64,000 bases of DNA from Shewanella zhangzhouensis (GCF_019457615.1 NZ_CP080414.1:1176501-1240500), one strand, 5' to 3'. Counted from the stretch's first letter, positions 53,508 to 63,116 are shown. Numbers and translations: made by a program. The notes: generated by a model from the letters alone, not told the origin.

Positions 53508-53661
53508 GGTGTGTCCTTTTGGCTGGCCGCTGAAACTTGTTTAAGCATAAAACATGCGGTACTTGCTGTAAAAGTGCAAGCCCACTTTTACGTATGATAT
53601 CCGTTATTTCAGCATTGGGGTTGCAAGCGGGATCTCAGTTCTTTCGCCCTGAATGTGAAAT

Positions 53662-53681
53662 ATGAAAAATTATGAATATAC
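53662..53681. promoter_or_regulatory. Two tandem tor-box-like decamers upstream of torR
   Basis: On the minus strand the adjacent decamers read TTTTTCATAT (53662-53671) and ATATTCATAA (53672-53681), compared with the tor box CTGTTCATAT. They lie 31-50 bases before the torR ATG, suggesting autoregulation. Match is partial. Confidence 0.4.
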
Positions 53682-53711
53682 TGGTGCCATTCAAGTTTCC
53701 GGAGATACCCC

Positions 53712-54422
53712 ATGGCCTACACAGTTTTGGTCGTCGATGATGAGGCGGTTATTCGCACCCGCCTCAAAGGCTATTTCAGCAAGGAAGGTTATCGGGTGCT
53801 GGAGGCCGCCGATGGCGATGACATGTGGCAGCAACTGGCGCTGGCCCATGTGGATTTGATTATGCTGGATATCAATCTGCCGGGAACCGACGGTCTGTCG
53901 CTGACCCGTGAGCTGAGAAGTCGCTCTGAGGTGGGCATCATTCTGGTGAGTGGCCGGGATGAAACCGTCGATAGAATCGTGGGCCTTGAAATGGGCGCCG
54001 ATGACTATGTCACCAAGCCCTTTGAGCTGAGAGAATTGTTGGTGCGGGTGAAAAATCTGCTGTGGCGTATTTCCCTGGTCACCAAGGCAAAACAGCAGGC
54101 CGTGGCCGCCATGGATGAGGGCGACGACAGAATCGAGTTCGACGATTATGTGCTTGAGCTTGGCAGTCGCAAGTTGTCCCGGGGAGACGAAGTTATCAAG
54201 CTCACCAAGGCGGAATTCGAGCTGCTGGTGGCCTTTGCGCTGCACCCACGGCAGGTGTTGTCGCGGGAGCGTTTAATGCAGCAAACCAGCCATCGCAGCG
54301 AGGATGCCAACGACCGCACCATAGATGTGATTATCCGCCGCCTGCGTGGCAAGCTGACCCCAGAGCTGTTTGTGACTGTTCACGGTGAAGGCTATCTCTT
54401 TGCTGCCAGCGTCAGGGATTAA
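53712..54422 (+). CDS. torR: TMAO response regulator TorR
   Basis: 236 residues, OmpR/PhoB family. Receiver: VLVVDDEAVIR with acidic pair, phospho-Asp in LIMLDINLPG, Thr/Ser in ILVSGRDE, Lys in YVTKPFELREL. Winged-helix domain: LTKAEFELLVAF, RTIDVIIRRLRGKL, GEGYLF. GGAG precedes ATG 53712. Phosphorylated by TorS, it activates torECAD through tor boxes. Its last 11 bases overlap the convergent torT end. Confidence 0.93.
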   Translation: MAYTVLVVDDEAVIRTRLKGYFSKEGYRVLEAADGDDMWQQLALAHVDLIMLDINLPGTDGLSLTRELRSRSEVGIILVSGRDETVDRIVGLEMGADDYVTKPFELRELLVRVKNLLWRISLVTKAKQQAVAAMDEGDDRIEFDDYVLELGSRKLSRGDEVIKLTKAEFELLVAFALHPRQVLSRERLMQQTSHRSEDANDRTIDVIIRRLRGKLTPELFVTVHGEGYLFAASVRD

Positions 54423-55449
54423 AGCGGTAAACCGGATAGAACTCGGCTGGGGGCAATGAATCCGTCAGCGCTGCTGCATCGCTGTTGTCGACGGTTCTGA
54501 CCACAATCGCCGGCCCTATATCGCCAAAGGCAGATTCGCCCTGCAATTGCCTAACCGCCAATTCCACCGCCACCATGCCCTGCAATACCACCTTGTCGTC
54601 ACAGGCCGCAACGATTTTGCTGCGCTGCAGCGCGCGGGCAATGGCCGGAGAGAAATAACTAGCTCCCAGCACTATGGGATAGGATGGCGGGGATTGGCCG
54701 AACTGATTGACCGCTACTTCAATGGCCACGGCGCTGCCCACAATGGCGTCGGGACGGCTCGATTCCAGCAGTTGCTGCAGTTGTTCCCGCTGCAGATGGC
54801 GGTTGTTGTCGGCGTGGCGAATGGCGCCGATACTGAGCTTGCTGCCACTGATACTCTGCCCAATGCCCTGCTCAACCAGGTCGGTTCCGCCCACAGACTC
54901 GGGGCCGGCGAGCAGCGCCAGACTGGCCTCTGATGTGAACTGGCTTTTGATGGCATTGCCGATAAGGCTGCCCATTTGATACCAGTTCACGCCGATATGA
55001 GTGCCCACCCGGGGATCATCCAGCTTGTTCACCAGCGCCAGCACCGGTTTATTCAGTTCGCCGGGCAAGCCTTTGAGCAAATGAGGGGTAACGGCGCCCA
55101 GCAGCACGGCATCAAACTCGCCCCGTAAACAATGCGCCAACTGGGTCTGCTGGCGGTCGTGATTGGGATAGCCTCCGGCTTCGAACATCTCAAAGCTGAC
55201 ACCGAGTTTCTTGGCCTGAGTCGCGAGGCCATAGTTAATGCCAATCCAATAGGCATCCTTTAAGTGGGGCACCAGCACACACAGCTTCCAGGGCGATTGG
55301 GCGCGGTCAAGGGGCGTTAGCATCAGCGCCTTGCTTTGCTGTTCGATGGCGTTGAAGGGCGTGCGCTGCTCTAGTGGCCATGGGGTGGCCTTGGCGGGCG
55401 AAATTCCCAGCGCTATCAAGAGTAAAAGGATCCTGGGGCTTATGTTCAC
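54412..55449 (-). CDS. torT: Periplasmic TMAO-sensing protein TorT
   Basis: 345 residues with a Sec signal peptide (MNISPRILLLLIALGISPAKA). Type 1 periplasmic binding fold: WKLCVLVPHLKDAYWIGINYG (read as two blocks) near the N-terminus, EFDAVLLGAVTPH, and PDAIVGSAVAIEVAV. TorT binds TMAO and signals through the TorS periplasmic domain. Divergent from torS with only 55 bases between start codons, so overlapping promoters are likely. Confidence 0.92.
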   Translation of the reverse strand: MNISPRILLLLIALGISPAKATPWPLEQRTPFNAIEQQSKALMLTPLDRAQSPWKLCVLVPHLKDAYWIGINYGLATQAKKLGVSFEMFEAGGYPNHDRQQTQLAHCLRGEFDAVLLGAVTPHLLKGLPGELNKPVLALVNKLDDPRVGTHIGVNWYQMGSLIGNAIKSQFTSEASLALLAGPESVGGTDLVEQGIGQSISGSKLSIGAIRHADNNRHLQREQLQQLLESSRPDAIVGSAVAIEVAVNQFGQSPPSYPIVLGASYFSPAIARALQRSKIVAACDDKVVLQGMVAVELAVRQLQGESAFGDIGPAIVVRTVDNSDAAALTDSLPPAEFYPVYRFNP

Positions 55450-55504
55450 GGCAAGAGTTCCGTAAGATGATCACAGCCGAAGTGTACCAGCTATAGGTGA
55501 GCCT

Positions 55505-58441
55505 GTGACCCCTCCTTCATTGTCCTTCTCCAGTCTGTCCGGACGCCTCATTCTGGCCTTCGTGCTGCTGGCCGCCTTGTTGCTGTTACTGGTGAGTTTA
55601 GGCTCGGTGAGCCTGCAATGGGTAAAACAGGCCGACCATATGCTCTACGAGCGCTCGTTACCTGCATCAGATGCGGCGAGGGAGTTGGCACAGTCTGCCG
55701 CGGCGCTCACCGAAAACACCCAGCTGCTGGCCAGAGTCAGCGAAGAAAATCAGCGGGAGTTAATTGGCCGCAAGCTGTCCATTGAGACCAGCAATCTGCT
55801 GGGCGCCGCCGAGACGCTTAAAAGCCTTGGGGTAGATACCGCCGTGGACGCCCCCAGTACCCTGGGGCGTGACTCGGGTGAAATTGTGTCGGCCCTTGCC
55901 GAGCTTGGCAACAGGGTCGGGCGAAAGCTTGAGCTGCACGACACCCTGACCCTGCAGGCCAAGACCCTCGCCCTTGCCAGCGCCCATGCCCGTGAGCTGG
56001 TACAGGCAGAGCTTGCGGTAGTGGATGCCGCCATTCTGGCGAAACTCAGTCAGGCGTACCCGCAGCAGGCCGGTCAGGGCCGCAGCGCCCGCTTACTGGA
56101 TGACATCATAGAGACGGAACTCGACATTCAAAGCCAGTTGCAGCGCGCTTTATCGCTCATTAACCGCATAGCTCTGGTGGCCGAGCTTGCCGATGAGGGC
56201 ACAGACTCGGGCCTGCCCCTTGGCGATATTCTGGGGGAGGGGACAAGCGATGGTGCAGTAGAAAACAGCCTCTGGCCGCTTAAGCGGGTCAGTCAGCTGG
56301 TGCGCGACCCTGTACGTCAGGCGTCGCTCGAAGAAGAAACCCGGCGTTTGCTGGAGGTGGGTGAGATGCTGAAACTCAGAGCCGAGTTTCTGACCGCCAG
56401 CCGCTCGGTTAACTCATTGCAACAGCTGCTGCAGGATAAGCTGTTTGGTCTCAGTCAGCGCCTCGATAGGGCGCTGCAAACCCAGAGTGCCAAAGCGCTG
56501 GAGGCCCGCAAAGACTATCTGCGTCAGCTGTCCTGGGCGGGCATTGGGCTGTGGGGAACCGGCCTTGCCATGTTGCTGCTTATTCTGCTGGTGTCGTACC
56601 GGGTGATTTACAAAGGCATAGCAGTGCGCCTCGGGGAAGCCACTGCCGCCATGCACAGTTTGGCGCGGGGCAATACCGATATCAGTCTCGACCCCCACGG
56701 CGACGATGAGCTGACCGCCATGGCAGAAGCCATAGAGGCCTTTAAAACCAAAACCATTCGTAATCAGGAACTGGCGGGCGAACTGCGGGAAAGTGCCCGT
56801 GAGCTTGCCAGCCATAAGGCGGCGCTGGAAGTGAAGGTGATAGAGCGCACCGCCGAGCTTGCCAGTGCCCGGGAGGCGGCGGAGAGTGCTAGTCAGGCCA
56901 AGAGCCGCTTCCTTGCCACCATGAGCCATGAAATTCGCACGCCGCTTAATGGGTTAATGGGCACTCTGGAGCTGCTCGATAAGGATAAAAGCCTTACCGA
57001 GCCACAGCATCAGTTACTGGGGCTGTCGCGTTACAGCGCGGTGCTGCTGCAGACCCTATTATCAGACATTCTCGATTTCTCGCGGCTTGAAAAAGGTGAG
57101 CTTAAGGCTCAGCCCTCGCCTGTGGATTTACCCCGGCTGCTGGATGAGGTGATGAGTGTGATGCTGGCCGGTGCCAGCCTTGCCGGGCTCAGGCTCGAGT
57201 TGTTGGCGCCCGATGTGCCGCAATACGTGAGCCTCGATGGCCCAAAACTCAGGCAGGTGCTGTTAAACCTGCTTGGCAATGCCATTAAGTTTACTCAGCG
57301 TGGAACTGTTGTGTTACGGGTGAGCACCGAGGGGCAAAGGCTTCATTTCAGTGTGACCGACACAGGTGTGGGGATGGATGATGCGACCCGGCAACGGCTT
57401 TTTATCCCCTATGAAACCGGTGATGTGCAGGGCAGGGTCCGAGGTACCGGCCTTGGACTTGCCATCAGCCGTGAACTGGTATGGCTGATGTCCGCAGCGG
57501 ACCAGGAGCCTGGCAGCAGCAATGAGGGTGGTATTCGGGTTGAAAGTGAGCTGGGCGTTGGCAGTCGCTTCAGTTTCAGTTTGCCGTTGGTTCACAGTGC
57601 AGCCCCGGCCGAGGCGGTGGTTCAGTCCTTTGAGGCGGCATCGCCCAGGCGGGTGCTGCTGGTGGAAGACAATCAGGTGAATGCGCTGGTGGCCCGAGGT
57701 TATCTCACCACCCTTGGCCACGAGGCATGCTGGGCGTGGGATTTGGCCGAGGCGCGGCGACTGCTTGCATCGGAGCGTTTCGATGCCCTGATGCTGGATA
57801 TGCAACTTCCCGATGGTAATGGTCAGAGCCTGTTACCATCGCTGCCAGAGGGCATTTGGGTCGCGGCTTTTACCGCTCAGGTTGATATTGATGCGGTGGC
57901 AGGCTATCAGCAGGCGGGCATAGAGACAGTGCTTGCCAAGCCGCTTAATCTGGCGGCGCTGGGCAATTGGCTGGGGGATGCCTCACAGACGCAAGCGTCA
58001 CTGACACAAGTGAAGCAGACACAAGTGAAGCAGATGCAAGCGCCACCTGTCAGCGGGGCGCAAGCCTTGACCACTGGCTCTGAGGCGTTGAGCTGCGATT
58101 TGCTAAACACCGAGCAGCTTAAGCTCGATTTGGATATTCTCGGCCGCGAGACCCTGGATGAAATGGCGCAGCAGTTTCACTCATCAAGTGAAGAGCAGTT
58201 TGCGGCCTTTGAACGGGGCGTGGCTTTGCATGAGTGTCAAACACGCCTGCATGCGCTAAAAGGCGCCAGTGCCAGCATGGGTTTGGAGGCGCTGGCACTG
58301 GCGACGGCTGATCAGGAAAAGGCGCTCCAGCGCAGCGAGATAACGGAAAGTGAGTGGCAAGAAAATCGCCTGCCAGAACTCAGGGAGCTTTGGCAGGCGT
58401 CGTTGCAGGCGTTGGTCGATTGGCTCAACGCCATCAATTGA
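55505..58441 (+). CDS. torS: Hybrid histidine kinase TorS
   Basis: 978 residues from GTG 55505. Layout: TM1 (about 13-35), periplasmic sensor (36-345) that meets TorT, TM2 (352-375), HAMP, kinase with phospho-His475 in ATMSHEIRTPLNG, N box LLNLLGNAIKFTQ, G boxes TGVGMDD and GTGLGLAISRELV, receiver with Asp765 in LMLDMQLPDGNG, and an Hpt domain with His916 in RLHALKGASASMG. This is the complete four-step TorS phosphorelay. A Gln/Thr/Lys-rich linker with TQVKQ repeats separates receiver and Hpt. Confidence 0.93.
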   Translation: MTPPSLSFSSLSGRLILAFVLLAALLLLLVSLGSVSLQWVKQADHMLYERSLPASDAARELAQSAAALTENTQLLARVSEENQRELIGRKLSIETSNLLGAAETLKSLGVDTAVDAPSTLGRDSGEIVSALAELGNRVGRKLELHDTLTLQAKTLALASAHARELVQAELAVVDAAILAKLSQAYPQQAGQGRSARLLDDIIETELDIQSQLQRALSLINRIALVAELADEGTDSGLPLGDILGEGTSDGAVENSLWPLKRVSQLVRDPVRQASLEEETRRLLEVGEMLKLRAEFLTASRSVNSLQQLLQDKLFGLSQRLDRALQTQSAKALEARKDYLRQLSWAGIGLWGTGLAMLLLILLVSYRVIYKGIAVRLGEATAAMHSLARGNTDISLDPHGDDELTAMAEAIEAFKTKTIRNQELAGELRESARELASHKAALEVKVIERTAELASAREAAESASQAKSRFLATMSHEIRTPLNGLMGTLELLDKDKSLTEPQHQLLGLSRYSAVLLQTLLSDILDFSRLEKGELKAQPSPVDLPRLLDEVMSVMLAGASLAGLRLELLAPDVPQYVSLDGPKLRQVLLNLLGNAIKFTQRGTVVLRVSTEGQRLHFSVTDTGVGMDDATRQRLFIPYETGDVQGRVRGTGLGLAISRELVWLMSAADQEPGSSNEGGIRVESELGVGSRFSFSLPLVHSAAPAEAVVQSFEAASPRRVLLVEDNQVNALVARGYLTTLGHEACWAWDLAEARRLLASERFDALMLDMQLPDGNGQSLLPSLPEGIWVAAFTAQVDIDAVAGYQQAGIETVLAKPLNLAALGNWLGDASQTQASLTQVKQTQVKQMQAPPVSGAQALTTGSEALSCDLLNTEQLKLDLDILGRETLDEMAQQFHSSSEEQFAAFERGVALHECQTRLHALKGASASMGLEALALATADQEKALQRSEITESEWQENRLPELRELWQASLQALVDWLNAIN
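58010..58041 (+). repeat. Short tandem repeat in the torS receiver-Hpt linker
   Basis: GACACAAGTGAAGCA (58004-58018 region) recurs 15 bases later, encoding TQVKQTQVKQMQ. In-frame 15-base unit, two and a partial copy. Confidence 0.65.
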
Positions 58442-58446
58442 TTAAG

Positions 58447-58503
58447 CTCAGTGATCAGCGACTGGCTCAGTGATCAGCGACTGACTCAATGGTCAGCGGC
58501 AGA
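58447..58503. repeat. Three tandem 19-bp units between torS and torD
   Basis: Units at 58447-58465, 58466-58484 and 58485-58503. The first two read CTCAGTGATCAGCGACTG plus one variable base; the third is CTCAATGGTCAGCGGCAGA. They fill most of the 90-base gap between two convergent genes that lack a clear terminator. Confidence 0.85.
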
Positions 58504-58531
58504 CCACCGCGACTGAACAGGGATATGCGGT

Positions 58532-59257
58532 TCAGCCCCGCAAAATCTCAGCATCGAGCTTTGCCCAGGCGAGGGTAAAGTCGCCAAGGGCACCGTAGAG
58601 CGGGCTTACAAGCTTAAGCTTGCCAAGTCTTGCATTAAACTCTGGCAGCCAGCTTAAAATGGCACTTTCAAGAAACGCCCGCTGGCTTTCAGCACTTGCC
58701 TGCTCACAAAGGTGCGCCATTAAGGCAAGGATCACCGCCAGGTGGTCGCTTGGCTCACGAAAATCATCCGCAAGCCCAAGACCTGCCGAGCGCAGATAAT
58801 CACTCATCAGCTGATGCTTCTCGCCGTAGAGGCTGCGCTCGGTTTTAGCCTGGGCAGCTTTATCATGACCATCCGTCTCATTCTCCGCTTTTTCGCCAGC
58901 ATTACCAAGATACAGGCTTGCGTAGGGCGCGGCGCAGTGCTCGGCATTTTGCAAAAAGGCGCTGCAGAAATCCGCGGCAAGCTCGAGACGGGCATTGTTG
59001 TCCTGAGCCTGGCTGGCTTCAATCAGGGCGTTCTGGATTTGCGCGGCGGCCGCCTCAAGCTCGGCTTCCCCGGCAAATGCCTGCCAAAGGTCAGCGCCGG
59101 CAAGTTCAGTGATGCGCTCAGCACTTAACTCTTTGGCAAAGAGTGAGCTTAGAAGCTGCCACACAGAGGCACGCACGGCATTCATTTCATTAGCAGCCAT
59201 ATCGTGCGCGGCCATGCCGTCATCTGTTTCTACAAGCGAAGAGTGAGACGTTTTCAT
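58532..59257 (-). CDS. torD: TorA-specific chaperone TorD
   Basis: 241 residues, all helical. Family signature EPSDHLAVILALMAHL at about residue 170, with FLQNAEHCAAPYASLYLG earlier. TorD holds TorA for molybdenum cofactor insertion and Tat proofreading. Its ATG overlaps the torA TAA by one base (59257). Between residues about 120 and 140 there is a charged insert (GEKAENETDGHDKAAQAKTE) not expected in E. coli TorD. Confidence 0.93.
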   Translation of the reverse strand: MKTSHSSLVETDDGMAAHDMAANEMNAVRASVWQLLSSLFAKELSAERITELAGADLWQAFAGEAELEAAAAQIQNALIEASQAQDNNARLELAADFCSAFLQNAEHCAAPYASLYLGNAGEKAENETDGHDKAAQAKTERSLYGEKHQLMSDYLRSAGLGLADDFREPSDHLAVILALMAHLCEQASAESQRAFLESAILSWLPEFNARLGKLKLVSPLYGALGDFTLAWAKLDAEILRG

Positions 59258-61743
59258 TACAGTGTTACCTCCACAGGGCCTGTGAACGAACTGACTTCGG
59301 GCAGTTTGCCTTCAAACTTCTCAAAGTCCACCAGACAGGTGTAGGCCGCACAGGCCTGCGCCAGTTTGGAAGTGCCAATGTCCATGGTCAGGGTGTTTGG
59401 GTCACCGTAGGAGCACAGGGCGCCGATTTCGCTGCCGCCTTCTTTGCTGCCATCCTTGCCCACCGGGCCGTACCAGGCGCCTTCGTGGATGCGGATAACG
59501 CCTTTGGGGAAGCGCTTGGAAATCACCGCACCGGCGAGCAGCTGGCCGCGGTCATTGAATACCCGCACTATATCACCGTCTTGTACGCCACGGGCCCTGG
59601 CATCCTCGGGGCTGATGTACACCGGCTCGCGGCTCTTGACTGTGTAAGTGGCGCGGTACGCTTCGCTTTCGCACATTTGTGAGTGCAGGCGCTGATCCGG
59701 GTGACAGGATTGCAGCCAAAGCGGATGCTTGTCGCTGCCGGGGCCACCATGGCTGCGCTCCTTTTTCTCCATCCACATGGGGTGGCCGGGGCAGTCATCG
59801 TAGTTAAAGGCGGCAATCTTGCGGCTGAAAATCTCAATCAGGCCCGATGGCGTGCCCAGCGGGTTGATTTCCGGGTCGGCGCGGAAATCCGCATGACGGG
59901 TCCACTCTTCACCTTCACCAAAGTGCACATAGCCTTCTTTCCAGAAAGTCGCGAAATCCGGCATAGGGTAGTTGGCTTTGTTGGCCTCACGACAGTCGTT
60001 GTACAGGTGCTCAATCCACTGCATTTCGTTCATGCCGCGGGTGTATTCCTGCTCGCGGCCGAGGATGGCGGCGAAGCGGGTGAATATTTCAAAGTCGGAC
60101 AGACTGTCGAACAGCGGCTCCACCATCTTGTGCATCGCCAGAATCCCGCGGTTGGCGTAGCTGCCGTAGACGTCGATATCGTTGCGCTCCAGCGTGGTGC
60201 AGGCGGGCAGCACTATATCACTGAAGCGGGCGGTGGCGGTCCAGTTAACATCTATGGTGACCACGGCTTCCAGTTTCTGGAACGCCTGCTTCATGCGGTT
60301 TCTATCCTGGTGGTGGTTCCAGGGGTTGTTGCCCGAGAACACCATCATCTTGATATGGGGGTAAGTTACCCGGCTGCCGTTGGCGTCGATGGTTTTGCCA
60401 GGCTCAAGGATGGCATCCACCCAGCGCGCCACCGGAATGGTGCTGCTGGCGCCTTTGAAGTCGTTGCTGTCAAACAGCGGCTTTTTGCCTTCATCGAGGT
60501 TACGGGGGAAGGCGCCGGGGGCTGCCGCCGAGGTGGCAGGCACGCCGATGCTGGAGTAGTGGTGACCATAGCTGATGCCGCCGCCGGGCAGACCAATTTG
60601 GCCAATCATGGTGGCCAGCACCGCCGCCATCCAGTAAGGCTGCTCACCGTGCTGCTGGCGCTGGATACACCAGCCCATCATGATTTGGGTGCGGTCTTTC
60701 ACCATCACCCTGGCGAGGTCGCGAATGGTTGCCGCGCTCACGCCGCAAATAGCTTCGGCCCACTCAGGCGTCTTGGGGGTGTTGTCGGTTTTGCCAAGCA
60801 GGTAAGGCAAAAAGTCCTCAAAGCCCAGGCTGTAGCTCTTAACAAATTCGGCGTCGTACAGCTTTTGCTGATACAGCTCGTAAGCGATGGCGAGCATCAT
60901 GGCCACGTCGGTCTGGGGGTTGATATACAGCCGCTCGCAGCCAAGGTAGGCCTGAGTCTTGGTTTCAACAGGGTCGATGCTGATGACCCGAATTTCCCCC
61001 TTGGCGACTTTTTCTTTCAGCTCAGCCAGATAGCCGAAGGATTCATGGGTCTCGGCGTTCCAGCCCACCTGCAGGTTTTTCACCGGATCGTTTGACCACA
61101 AAATCAGGGTCTTGGTGTTTTTAAGAATAAGTGGCCAGGAGGTACCCTGGGCATACACCTCGGTGGAGCCCAGCACATAAGGCAGAATGGTTTGGCCTGC
61201 GCCGGTGGAGTAGTCGCCTACCTTTTTGACGAAGTTACCGTGCATGCTCACAGCACGCTGCATATGGCTGGTGGACGAGTGCAGCTGGCCGGTGGCGCGC
61301 CAGCCGGTTTGGCCGGCATGCAGGCCGCTTGGGCCGTATTTGGTCTGGATTTCATCCAGCGACTCTTTAAAGAGCTGCAGCGCTTCATCCCAGGTCACCC
61401 GCACAAAGCGGAAGTCGCCCCGCTCGGCGGTATTGCTCTTGTGGCCGTTCTTGTAAAAGTCGAGCCTGACCATGGGGTAGCGAATACGGGATGGGTTGTA
61501 CACCAAGCCCTTGATACCCTTAATCATATCCGTTGGATACTTATCGAGCTCGAAGGGTTTGACCTCGGCAATCACGCCGTTTTTACGGCGAATTTTAAAG
61601 GCGCCGAAGTGACTGCCGGTGGTGAGCCACTCGTCACGGCCGCGGGGCGCGGCCAGTGCGTTCAATGGGCTCAGCAGGCTGCTGCCGCCAATGGCCATAC
61701 AGGAGGCTGACATCAGGCCTTTCAAAAAATCACGTCTTTTCAT
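59257..61743 (-). CDS. torA: Trimethylamine-N-oxide reductase TorA
   Basis: 828 residues, DMSO-reductase family. Tat signal MKRRDFLKGLMSASCMAIGG with twin arginines at 3-4. Molybdopterin-guanine-dinucleotide regions: SNDPVKNLQVGWNAETHE, GWCIQRQQHGEQPYWMAAV (read as WCIQRQQHGEQPYW), MMVFSGNNPWNHHQDRNRMK and the C-terminal binding domain RVFNDRGQLLAGAV. Like E. coli TorA it has no N-terminal iron-sulfur motif. Periplasmic terminal reductase that receives electrons from TorC. The 14-base gap to torC indicates one transcript. Confidence 0.95.
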   Translation of the reverse strand: MKRRDFLKGLMSASCMAIGGSSLLSPLNALAAPRGRDEWLTTGSHFGAFKIRRKNGVIAEVKPFELDKYPTDMIKGIKGLVYNPSRIRYPMVRLDFYKNGHKSNTAERGDFRFVRVTWDEALQLFKESLDEIQTKYGPSGLHAGQTGWRATGQLHSSTSHMQRAVSMHGNFVKKVGDYSTGAGQTILPYVLGSTEVYAQGTSWPLILKNTKTLILWSNDPVKNLQVGWNAETHESFGYLAELKEKVAKGEIRVISIDPVETKTQAYLGCERLYINPQTDVAMMLAIAYELYQQKLYDAEFVKSYSLGFEDFLPYLLGKTDNTPKTPEWAEAICGVSAATIRDLARVMVKDRTQIMMGWCIQRQQHGEQPYWMAAVLATMIGQIGLPGGGISYGHHYSSIGVPATSAAAPGAFPRNLDEGKKPLFDSNDFKGASSTIPVARWVDAILEPGKTIDANGSRVTYPHIKMMVFSGNNPWNHHQDRNRMKQAFQKLEAVVTIDVNWTATARFSDIVLPACTTLERNDIDVYGSYANRGILAMHKMVEPLFDSLSDFEIFTRFAAILGREQEYTRGMNEMQWIEHLYNDCREANKANYPMPDFATFWKEGYVHFGEGEEWTRHADFRADPEINPLGTPSGLIEIFSRKIAAFNYDDCPGHPMWMEKKERSHGGPGSDKHPLWLQSCHPDQRLHSQMCESEAYRATYTVKSREPVYISPEDARARGVQDGDIVRVFNDRGQLLAGAVISKRFPKGVIRIHEGAWYGPVGKDGSKEGGSEIGALCSYGDPNTLTMDIGTSKLAQACAAYTCLVDFEKFEGKLPEVSSFTGPVEVTL

Positions 61744-61757
61744 CTGACTGTCTCCCC

Positions 61758-62933
61758 TTAGTGGGCATCTTTGTTAAAGGTGGCTGAGTGTTCCTGCAGG
61801 TACTTCTGTACCAGTGCCTGGGTGTCCTGATCCATGTTGACGAAGGCCAACATGCCCTGGAACATGCCCGGCCAGGTGTTGGCATCGAAGTGCGCTTCGT
61901 CTGGCTGGGTGTGGCACACGCTGCAGCTGCTGCTGTAGGTGGTTTTGGCGTAGCTCCACAGCGGGGCAATGTCGCCAAGCAGGTAGTCGGCGTCGGTCCA
62001 GATGTCGGCTTCAACCCGCTCCCACATCAGGCCCGTCATGGGGTCCTGTTTTTCTTCAAATGTGCGGATAAGGTCTGGCGTTTTGGCGGCATCCAGCGAC
62101 AGCTGAGCCGAGAGGATATTCACCCCAAAGTCGAAGTAAATCACCCGGCCTGCGCCCACGCGCTTGCGCCAGCCTTCGATGGCCACTTTTACGCGCTTGC
62201 CGCTGGTTTCCAGCACCTTGACCCTGGTGGCCACGTTCAGGGTGCCCGCTTCTTCGGCGGTGGTGGCATCCAGATACAAAGGCTTGGTCAGGGCGCTGAA
62301 GTAGCTTTCGCCCACACTTGGGGTGACGCCACTGCCCACTTCGGCAATCAGCTCAGGGGCGCGGGCGGTGCCCATATCTGGCAGCTTGTGGGCGATACCT
62401 TTGTGGCAATCGATACAGGACTGGTCTATTTCGGCGGCGCGTTTCATCTGCTTTTGCGCCAGCGGTGACATGGTGTCCCACTTCATCGACTTGTAGTTGT
62501 GACAGTTTTTACAGGCAAGGCTGTTGTCTCTATCGAAACGTTTCCACTCACGGCTCGCCATCTCAAGACGCTTGGCCTCAAACTTTTCGTCGGTACTCAC
62601 GGTCTGGAACAGCCAGCCCCACACATCGTGGGACGCTTCCATCTTGCGGGCGATTTTACGGCTCCAGTCGTGGGGCACGTGGCAGTCGGGGCAGGTGGCA
62701 CGCACGCCGGAGTGATTTGACCAATGCACAGTTTGTTGCAGCTCCTGATACGGCTTGCTTTCCATGCTGTGGCAGCTGATACAAAACTCTTCGGTATTGG
62801 TGGCTTCCAGTGCGGTGTTAAAGCCGCCCCAGAACACGATACCCATGATAAAGGCGCTGATGGCAATAAAGCCCAGACTCAGGCTGAGTGCGGGCTTACC
62901 GAGGGTTTGCCGGATAGAAGAGAACCATTTCAT
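61758..62933 (-). CDS. torC: Pentaheme c-type cytochrome TorC
   Basis: 391 residues from ATG 62931-62933; a TTG six bases upstream is less likely. An N-terminal membrane anchor (about 14-37) precedes four NapC/NirT-type CxxCH motifs (CISCH, CPDCH, CKNCH, CIDCH) and, in the C-terminal domain, the fifth (CSVCH). It takes electrons from menaquinol and passes them to TorA; the C-terminal domain contacts TorA. In E. coli apo-TorC also restrains TorS. Confidence 0.95.
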   Translation of the reverse strand: MKWFSSIRQTLGKPALSLSLGFIAISAFIMGIVFWGGFNTALEATNTEEFCISCHSMESKPYQELQQTVHWSNHSGVRATCPDCHVPHDWSRKIARKMEASHDVWGWLFQTVSTDEKFEAKRLEMASREWKRFDRDNSLACKNCHNYKSMKWDTMSPLAQKQMKRAAEIDQSCIDCHKGIAHKLPDMGTARAPELIAEVGSGVTPSVGESYFSALTKPLYLDATTAEEAGTLNVATRVKVLETSGKRVKVAIEGWRKRVGAGRVIYFDFGVNILSAQLSLDAAKTPDLIRTFEEKQDPMTGLMWERVEADIWTDADYLLGDIAPLWSYAKTTYSSSCSVCHTQPDEAHFDANTWPGMFQGMLAFVNMDQDTQALVQKYLQEHSATFNKDAH

Positions 62934-62951
62934 ATGCAATATCCTCGAAAA

Positions 62952-63116
62952 TCAGTGGGGCGCAACGCCGGTGACGGCCTGGTAAATCCAGAGCGCCAAA
63001 CCGTAGAGGCTGATGAAGGTGACGGTAAGTGCCGGAAAAAGCAGAAAAACAATAAAGCCTAAGCCGTTAAGCTCCCGGCTTCTGCTCTCCTTGGGGGATT
63101 GAGTGGGGTGTGACAT
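62952..63116 (-). CDS. torE: TorE, small membrane protein of the tor operon
   Basis: 54 residues: ATG at 63114-63116, stop at 62952-62954. The start has GGAG 7 bases upstream. A hydrophilic N-terminus (MSHPTQSPKESRSRELNGLG) leads into one membrane helix (FIVFLLFPALTVTFISLYGL) and a short periplasmic end. Size, topology and position directly before torC match TorE of Shewanella torECAD and NapE of nap operons. Function unknown in both systems; it may assist TorC assembly or stability. Gap to torC is 18 bases. Confidence 0.9.
   Translation of the reverse strand: MSHPTQSPKESRSRELNGLGFIVFLLFPALTVTFISLYGLALWIYQAVTGVAPH

Noticed and set aside
59683..61095. 470-codon plus-strand open frame
   Set aside because: Antisense to torA, which has a Tat signal and cofactor motifs.
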